27,214 bases of DNA. Origin: Candidatus Saliniplasma halalkaliphilum. GTDB lineage: Archaea; Thermoplasmatota; Thermoplasmata; Halarchaeoplasmatales; Halarchaeoplasmataceae. A model generated the notes under the pieces. The model had not been told where the DNA came from and did not search any database. It was given only the letters and a program-made list of their open reading frames with translations. Within the stretch, counting starts at the first letter, position 1. Each line of letters starts with the position of its first letter. The position numbers were made by a program, and so were the translations under genes. Of the stretch, positions 22,492-27,214 are shown piece after piece. The stretch is taken from the NCBI GenBank assembly GCA_019594235.1, contig JAFDTG010000006.1, forward strand, positions 1 through 27,214, read 5' to 3'.

Positions 22492-22955
22492 CGAATTATT
22501 TCTTTACCACACCTATGACATTTATCTAACGTTATAGAAATAGGTTTTTTACATAAATCACAAGTCCACCTTTCTTTTTCTTCCTTTAGCCAATCTTCCG
22601 TTTTTCCATTTTTTATCATTTGGAGATTTTCAATTAAGTTTTCTCCCTTTTCAAGGTTTGATCTATACCATTTTATAAATCTTTCACATTTGGGGTAATC
22701 CTCACATTCATAGCAGTATATTATCTCTTTACTTTCTAAACAATTAATGATTGCACAATTTTTCCCCCACTGTCTATCGCCGTCCCATCCATTATCTAAA
22801 ACTTTTTGACATCCATGGCACCTAACTTTTTCGAAATCACATTCAGTTCTTCTAGCGATCTCATTCCTCAAATCGTCAGAATCATGATATGCCCTGTATA
22901 TTATACATGACCCACAGTAATGTCCACATCTCCCGACTAGATTTTTTTCCTGCAT
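22488..22955 (-). CDS. DUF3795 cysteine-rich protein with C-terminal zinc ribbon
   Basis: The 155-residue protein fits DUF3795. The opening GRCGHYCGSCIIY (C10, C14, C17) and RCHGCQ (C46, C49) are typical. So are the cysteines at 67, 72, 81, 84 and 90 (YCYECEDYPKCERF). The last 30 residues add a separate zinc ribbon (CDLC...CHRC). The many cysteines suggest metal or Fe-S binding, but the family has no proven function. An ATATAAC-type box at 22982-22990 is spaced for a leaderless start at ATG 22955. It is convergent with the PIN toxin, with a four-base overlap. Confidence 0.82.
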   Translation of the reverse strand: MQEKNLVGRCGHYCGSCIIYRAYHDSDDLRNEIARRTECDFEKVRCHGCQKVLDNGWDGDRQWGKNCAIINCLESKEIIYCYECEDYPKCERFIKWYRSNLEKGENLIENLQMIKNGKTEDWLKEEKERWTCDLCKKPISITLDKCHRCGKEIIR

Positions 22956-23069
22956 GGAATTAAGTTTTAGTGAATTCCGACGATATAACTTTTCCTGAAT
23001 GTATTTGTGGACTCATTTATCAGTGCATCAATCACAAGATTTATATTTTTGTAGTAATTTTGCATAACC

Positions 23070-23495
23070 ATGACTCATGAATATACAAGTATCGTTCATT
23101 GGAGCGATAAGGATGACGAGCACGGCAGCATAAGCATGGATTGTGGCTACGCTTGTGGATTTAATAAACCCGTAGAGTTCGGTGGAGCAGAAGGCATGAT
23201 GAACCCAGAAGATGCCTTCGTTGGTTCATTGGCTATGTGTTATTCCATAACTTTCAAATCTACCCTAGAAAAGATGAGGATTGAGATTGTGAATTTCGAA
23301 TTAGAAACTAAAGGGATCCTTGAAGATACTGATGAAGACAGTATGATCACTAAAATAGACCTGATTCCAAGAGTTCAAATGAAAAACAAAGATGATCGGA
23401 AAAAGATTGAAAGGGCTTTGAAATTAGCTAAAAAGAACTGTCTCATATCAAAAAGCATGAAATCGGATATAGTGTTGAAACCGGAGATACAATAA
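23070..23495 (+). CDS. OsmC/Ohr family peroxiredoxin-like protein
   Basis: This 141-residue protein belongs to the OsmC family, thiol enzymes that reduce organic hydroperoxides. NPEDAFVGSLAMCY holds the first conserved cysteine (C57) and KKNCLISKS holds the second (C124), the pair that would form the catalytic disulfide. The intervening beta strands are recognisable (VNFELETKGIL). An early CGYACG motif at 25-29 is an extra cysteine pair not needed for catalysis. TTTATATTTT about 30 bases upstream suits a near-leaderless start. A partial OsmC-like ORF follows after nine bases. Confidence 0.87.
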   Translation: MTHEYTSIVHWSDKDDEHGSISMDCGYACGFNKPVEFGGAEGMMNPEDAFVGSLAMCYSITFKSTLEKMRIEIVNFELETKGILEDTDEDSMITKIDLIPRVQMKNKDDRKKIERALKLAKKNCLISKSMKSDIVLKPEIQ

Positions 23496-23504
23496 AGCTT
23501 CTTT

Positions 23505-23693
23505 ATGGACCTATCGTTCGGCAATTTTAAACTAAAGATAGAAGGCGACCTTGATCTATGGGGTTTTATGGGTACTGCAGATGTTCCACCGGGTTTTCAG
23601 AACATCAGAATCAAAATAGATAACATCGAAGGTATACCCGATGACAGAATGGATGAGTTCATTAAAAAGATTCAGAGCAGGTGTCCTATCTAA
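23505..23693 (+). CDS. OsmC-like half-protein (C-terminal region only)
   Basis: This 62-residue ORF corresponds to the second half of an OsmC protein: LKIEGDLDLWGFMG, then DVPPGFQNIRIKID and a final helix ending SRCPI. The cysteine matches the second catalytic cysteine. The N-terminal half with the first cysteine is absent, and the frame stops right after CPI, before the last strand. The sequence differs from the complete OsmC nine bases upstream, so it is not a simple copy of its end. It may be a remnant of a second gene or a small partner subunit. The open frame and unbroken motif argue against long decay. Confidence 0.6.
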   Translation: MDLSFGNFKLKIEGDLDLWGFMGTADVPPGFQNIRIKIDNIEGIPDDRMDEFIKKIQSRCPI

Positions 23694-23874
23694 AATACTC
23701 TAAAAAGAAAACTAGACGTAGAGATAGAAAGGTAAACGGTTATTAAAATCAAAAACCAATTCTTCCTCTTTTTTTATAATAGGTTATTAAACATTCGATT
23801 TACCTTTTAAACCATTAAGTTAATATAGGATTTTTTACTTATAATTGATTGATTGGATAAAGGGTGGATCCAAG

Positions 23875-24360
23875 GTGAAAGATAAGACGATTTACTTAGG
23901 TATCATAATCGTTAACGCAGCTATTTTAGTCACAGCTGGAGCTTACCTGCCCGTTGAAGATGAATTTAAAGGGGAGTCTATAGATTTTGAGGTAATAAAT
24001 TTAGGTTTAATATCTAACAAAAGGACAAATAGAACGGAAGCCTTTATCATAAATAGTCATGAAGAGTATGAAAGGATCGTTGGAAGAATCGACAATGAAA
24101 CAGAGATAAATTTAGAAGAAAATTCAGTATTAGCTGTACTTCTCGGTCAAAGGCGCACCGGTGGTTATCGTATTGAAATTGATGAAATAAGAGAAAAGGA
24201 TGATAGGTTAGTAATCCATGCTACAGAAACTAGACCAGGGGACGGTTGTGGAGTGATTCAGGTTTTGACATATCCATATGAGGCGGTTTTAATTGAAAAC
24301 ATTGAAGAAGAAACTGAAGTTGAGATAAATCTTACAGTAGAAACTCGTGACTGTGAGTGA
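23875..24360 (+). CDS. Exported PrcB-like domain protein
   Basis: This 161-residue protein has an N-terminal hydrophobic segment (about 6-25, IYLGIIIVNAAILVTAGAYL) acting as a signal or anchor, then a soluble domain. LAVLLGQRRTGGYRIEI (about 97-113) and RPGDGCGVIQVLTYPYEAV (about 132-150) match the C-terminal domain of PrcB, first described as a subunit of a Treponema surface protease complex. The role here is unknown; a protease-associated or inhibitor-like function is possible. GTG 23875 is chosen because GGGTGGA lies six bases upstream; TTG 23845 in frame is the alternative. It is unlinked to the subtilase gene. Confidence 0.75.
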   Translation: MKDKTIYLGIIIVNAAILVTAGAYLPVEDEFKGESIDFEVINLGLISNKRTNRTEAFIINSHEEYERIVGRIDNETEINLEENSVLAVLLGQRRTGGYRIEIDEIREKDDRLVIHATETRPGDGCGVIQVLTYPYEAVLIENIEEETEVEINLTVETRDCE

Positions 24361-24428
24361 CGTATTGATCTAGACTGTGATTTTAACGTTCTAATAAACA
24401 TTATACTTCTTTACTTCTTATAGTTGGT

Positions 24429-24647
24429 CTAAACCATTTTTAATACTGCTACAGCAAGGAGAATTATGCCTATCAGTAAGATTATCACACCATGCCAAAA
24501 ATAGGGATGTACCTCCTCACTAATATCTGCGATCCCCCAACTAGCTTCCGATCCTGGCCCTCCAGCGGGCTCAATATAAGCCATAGCTGCGATCCCAGCA
24601 ACTATCAAGATAACTCCCAGCAGGATCACAATGATCTTCTTGTCCAT
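24429..24647 (-). CDS. Small two-helix membrane protein
   Basis: This 72-residue protein has two hydrophobic helices (about 5-25 and 50-70). A Gly/Pro-rich, acidic loop (EPAGGPGSEASW, then ISEEVHPYFWHG) joins them. I do not recognise a family. Both helices contain Ile/Leu/Val with few polar residues, so it looks structural rather than a channel. It is divergent from the antiporter genes, and a weak AT-rich region lies between them. Confidence 0.6.
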   Translation of the reverse strand: MDKKIIVILLGVILIVAGIAAMAYIEPAGGPGSEASWGIADISEEVHPYFWHGVIILLIGIILLAVAVLKMV

Positions 24648-24801
24648 GTATATGATAATATTTATTATGAAATATAAACTTTCCTTACTTTTTAAACATT
24701 GATCAAAACTATTTTAGGACATAATAATCTATTGGAAATTTTTATTAAGTTAATAAATGATTGACACCCAAACCAAGATCCGAGATCATCAGAGGGAAAA
24801 G

Positions 24802-26460
24802 ATGTCAAGTGCCATAGCTTATCCGACCAACTTCGCCATCATCTTCGTTGCAGCTACATTGGTTGGTTATGTTGCTCATAGATTAGGGCAGCCTACTATC
24901 GTAGCATACATTTTAACTGGTGTCATTCTAGGGCCGGTTGGTCTCAATATCGTTGTTGAAGAAGGATTAGTAGAGATCATGTCCAGTCTGGGTTTAGGAT
25001 TTCTTCTTTTTCTTCTAGGCATCAAGATGCATTTCGAAGAGGTCAAAAAAATATTTCGCCCCATAGTAAATATAGCTGGGAGTCAGATAGTACTGCAGCA
25101 GTCCCTGGCTTTTTTAGTGGCGTATCTACTTGGTTTCCCATTATGGCAGGCATTTGTGATAGGATTGTGTACGATATTCGGTGCTACACCGGTCATAGTA
25201 AAAGTGCTCACTGATAAAGATGAGATCCGAACGTTACCCGGAAGGATAAATGTAGGTGTCTTGATAGGTCAGGATATTTATCTGGTACTAGCTTTAGCAC
25301 TATTGGGTATAGGTACCTTAGCAGAACCACTAGAAGTTGCTACAACGGTGATCAAAATACTGATATTAATAGGGGCCATAAGTATTGTTACAATCGTTTC
25401 ATCCCGTTATGTACTTCCTAAAATTTTTAAAAAGATAGCAGATAACAAAGAGGTTTTTTTCTTATTTACCATAGCATGGGCCTTTCTATTCATTTATGCC
25501 TCCAAGCGACTTGAATTATCCATAGAAGTAGGTGCCTTCCTAGCAGGGCTCGGCCTTGCTCAATTGCCGTACAGTAGAGAATTGGAAGACCGTATCAAAC
25601 CCATAACTGATTTTTTCATACTGGTTTTCTTTTCTACCATAGGATTACGATTAGTTGCTGACGAGCTTTTCTATTACTGGAGGGAAGCAATCATAGCTTC
25701 GGTCATCTTGGTATTCGGGAATTTCTTGATAATATTTTATTTGATATACAAAGAGGATTTCTCCGTTAAAACCTCCTTCATAGGCAGTATCAACATGATA
25801 CAGGTCAGCGAGTTTTCTTTGGTAGTCGGGGCATTAGCGGTAGCTCAGGGTTTTATCGAGATAGAAGTACTAGGTTACCTGAGTCTTATGGCTCTAATGA
25901 CTATGAGTGCTTCTACTTACGTCATAGCTAATAACCATAAGATCTACGAACGTGTGAAACATTTGTTTAAAAGATTAGATACTGAAAGAAAGGATGTGGA
26001 TATCAAGGAGTACAGTGGACACGCAGTGGTTATAGGATATGATATTTTAGCTGAAAAACTTGTACCCGTACTAGAAAAGCATTTCGAACATGTACTCATC
26101 CTTGACAGCAATGCTGAAAAAATAGAAAAATTGGATAACCGGGGTCTAGACAATATTTATGGTGATTTTAGATACGGGGAAGTAAGGAGAGCTTTAAATC
26201 TTAAAGAAGCTAGTTTTGTTTTCAGTTCTATTTCAGATATTAATTTAAATTCAATGTTATTAGACAATGTTGGATCGAGTACCAATGTATTCATAGAATG
26301 TGAATGGGAGGAGGACTCTGATAAATTATATGGGATGGGTGCGGATCATGTTTTACTTATTAACGAAGTATCTGCATTACAGCTTTTCAAATATATTGAA
26401 GATTACTTGAGGGATACGGATGATCAAGGAACTGGAGGTGGAATGAGAGATGGCAGTTGA
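24802..26460 (+). CDS. Cation:proton antiporter, KefB/CPA2 type, with RCK-like C-terminal domain
   Basis: This 552-residue protein is a predicted K+ or Na+/H+ antiporter. The membrane part (about 10-375) starts AHRLGQPTIVAYILTGVILGP, includes the QDIYLVLALALLGIG region with the Asp expected in the ion path, and the AGLGLAQLPYSRELEDRIKP loop. The C-terminal part (about 405-535) is a TrkA-N-like Rossmann domain (HAVVIGYDILAEKLV, then LILDSNAEKIE). Its usual GxGxxG is degenerate (GYDILA), so nucleotide binding may be weak. ATG 24802 is preferred because GAGGG precedes it by five bases; ATG 24757 lies too close to the TATA-like box at 24737-24748. The next antiporter gene overlaps its end by 11 bases. 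Confidence 0.88.
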   Translation: MSSAIAYPTNFAIIFVAATLVGYVAHRLGQPTIVAYILTGVILGPVGLNIVVEEGLVEIMSSLGLGFLLFLLGIKMHFEEVKKIFRPIVNIAGSQIVLQQSLAFLVAYLLGFPLWQAFVIGLCTIFGATPVIVKVLTDKDEIRTLPGRINVGVLIGQDIYLVLALALLGIGTLAEPLEVATTVIKILILIGAISIVTIVSSRYVLPKIFKKIADNKEVFFLFTIAWAFLFIYASKRLELSIEVGAFLAGLGLAQLPYSRELEDRIKPITDFFILVFFSTIGLRLVADELFYYWREAIIASVILVFGNFLIIFYLIYKEDFSVKTSFIGSINMIQVSEFSLVVGALAVAQGFIEIEVLGYLSLMALMTMSASTYVIANNHKIYERVKHLFKRLDTERKDVDIKEYSGHAVVIGYDILAEKLVPVLEKHFEHVLILDSNAEKIEKLDNRGLDNIYGDFRYGEVRRALNLKEASFVFSSISDINLNSMLLDNVGSSTNVFIECEWEEDSDKLYGMGADHVLLINEVSALQLFKYIEDYLRDTDDQGTGGGMRDGS

Positions 26461-27214
26461 GGTAGTAGAGCCCGTATTAGATTTAGCTATAGTGTTCATT
26501 ATTATAGGCGGTTTTCTGCTAATATCTAATCACTTTTCACTTCCATCTATTCCTACATTCATATTAGCTGGTATCCTCGCAGGATTTTTTATCGATCAAG
26601 AAAACATATTCGAATTGGCCCGCTGGGGTGTTGCGTTCTTAGTGTTTGCTTTCGGTGTTTCAGTAGATTTTAAGGAGATCAAAACTGTGTTATGGGAAAG
26701 TGAATATGCTGTAAGTATTCAGATATTGATAATAGGGTCTTTAAGTATAATTATAGGTCTGATGATAGGTTTTGATCAAATCAATTCTCTTTACTTTGCA
26801 GCTGCAGTTATCCTCAGTTCTACCATGGTAGGTTTTAAATTAGCAGGCCATGAAGGTAAAACTAGATTGGTCCGTGGTCGGTTATCTGAAACAATTCAAT
26901 TCACAGATGATATCTTAGCTGTGTTTCTTATATTGTTCCTCGGTGCAGTATCTATTAGAGGTCTTACACCTATACCTATTTTAAGAAACTTGATCATTGG
27001 AATTATTTTGTTGGTCATAGCCATGTTGATATACAATTATGGCTTTGAATATATAGTAAGTTTAGCTGGTGATTCAGAAGAGTTATCTCTTATGAGTAGT
27101 ATTTCATTACTTATCATATTCATCTCGATAAGTGAATATTTTGGTATCTCGATAGCTGTTGGGGCATTTATAGCGGGATTAGCTGTAAAGATAGAACCAG
27201 TTAAATCTACAGAG
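26450..27214 (+). CDS. Second cation:proton antiporter subunit (3'-truncated by window end)
   Basis: The frame stays open from ATG 26450 to the end of the window (255 codons). It is a polytopic membrane protein of the CPA2/Na+/H+ exchanger fold: FSLPSIPTFILAGILAGF, WGVAFLVFAFGVSVDFKEI, then SSTMVGFKLAG and TDDILAVFLILFLG match the usual helix pattern, with the TDD in the ion-binding helix. It overlaps the preceding antiporter gene by 11 bases, and GGAGGTG lies about nine bases upstream, so the two are probably translated together. Whether it also has a C-terminal regulatory domain cannot be seen. Confidence 0.85.
   Translation, partial: MAVEVVEPVLDLAIVFIIIGGFLLISNHFSLPSIPTFILAGILAGFFIDQENIFELARWGVAFLVFAFGVSVDFKEIKTVLWESEYAVSIQILIIGSLSIIIGLMIGFDQINSLYFAAAVILSSTMVGFKLAGHEGKTRLVRGRLSETIQFTDDILAVFLILFLGAVSIRGLTPIPILRNLIIGIILLVIAMLIYNYGFEYIVSLAGDSEELSLMSSISLLIIFISISEYFGISIAVGAFIAGLAVKIEPVKSTE

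Overview
This window is archaeal chromosomal DNA. The evidence is the information-processing gene set: split MCM helicase, Orc1/Cdc6, TBP, NMD3, Nop5, an LSm protein, DUF424 and an archaeal Ser/His signal peptidase. Many genes also have a TATA-like box about 25-35 bases before the start codon and no Shine-Dalgarno (leaderless layout), while others have strong GGAGG/GGTGA sites. Base composition is AT-rich and proteins are rich in Asp/Glu. The lineage lies broadly within the Euryarchaeota. A relative of Thermoplasmatota or methanogens is possible (FN3-bearing subtilase, DUF5611, AceTr acetate carrier), but I cannot fix it from sequence alone.

Layout. 1-3.2 kb: 5' part of an asparaginyl-tRNA-synthetase-like gene, an intergenic region with two tiny related ORFs (MRR...E-x-RLLTG), type 2 orotidine-5'-phosphate decarboxylase, a 31-residue C2H2 zinc-finger protein and a membrane-anchored His-rich beta-propeller. 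3.3-7.4 kb: nitroreductase, DEAD-box RNA helicase with a DbpA-like tail, and a membrane-anchored subtilase with two FN3 domains. 7.6-12.1 kb: a plus-strand information-processing block of MCM (split into two ORFs overlapping at TAATG), DUF424, NMD3 and Nop5. 12.1-17.4 kb: LSm protein, PIN-like coiled-coil protein, two tandem ferredoxins, dCMP deaminase, TBP, signal peptidase I and Orc1/Cdc6, then a 417-bp intergenic region that looks like a replication origin. 17.4-21.4 kb: DUF402 and acetate-carrier operon, DUF5611, methyltransferase, MFS transporter and an ATC-hydrolase-like protein. 21.5-27.2 kb: RHH/UPF0175-DUF3368 toxin-antitoxin pair, DUF3795 protein, OsmC plus an OsmC half-gene, a PrcB-like lipoprotein or exported protein, a small membrane protein and two overlapping cation/proton antiporter genes, the second cut by the window end.

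The genes join into a few themes. Initiator, candidate origin and replicative helicase lie within 10 kb. rRNA processing and ribosome export/maturation factors (Nop5, NMD3, DUF424, LSm) sit beside them. A cell-surface set (subtilase, propeller, PrcB domain, signal peptidase) is scattered. The points most worth a second look are the paired micro-ORFs at 508-684, the split MCM, the candidate oriC, the ferredoxin lacking one cluster cysteine, and the perfectly periodic W-x-H-x-x-H propeller. No tRNA, rRNA, CRISPR array or insertion sequence was recognised.
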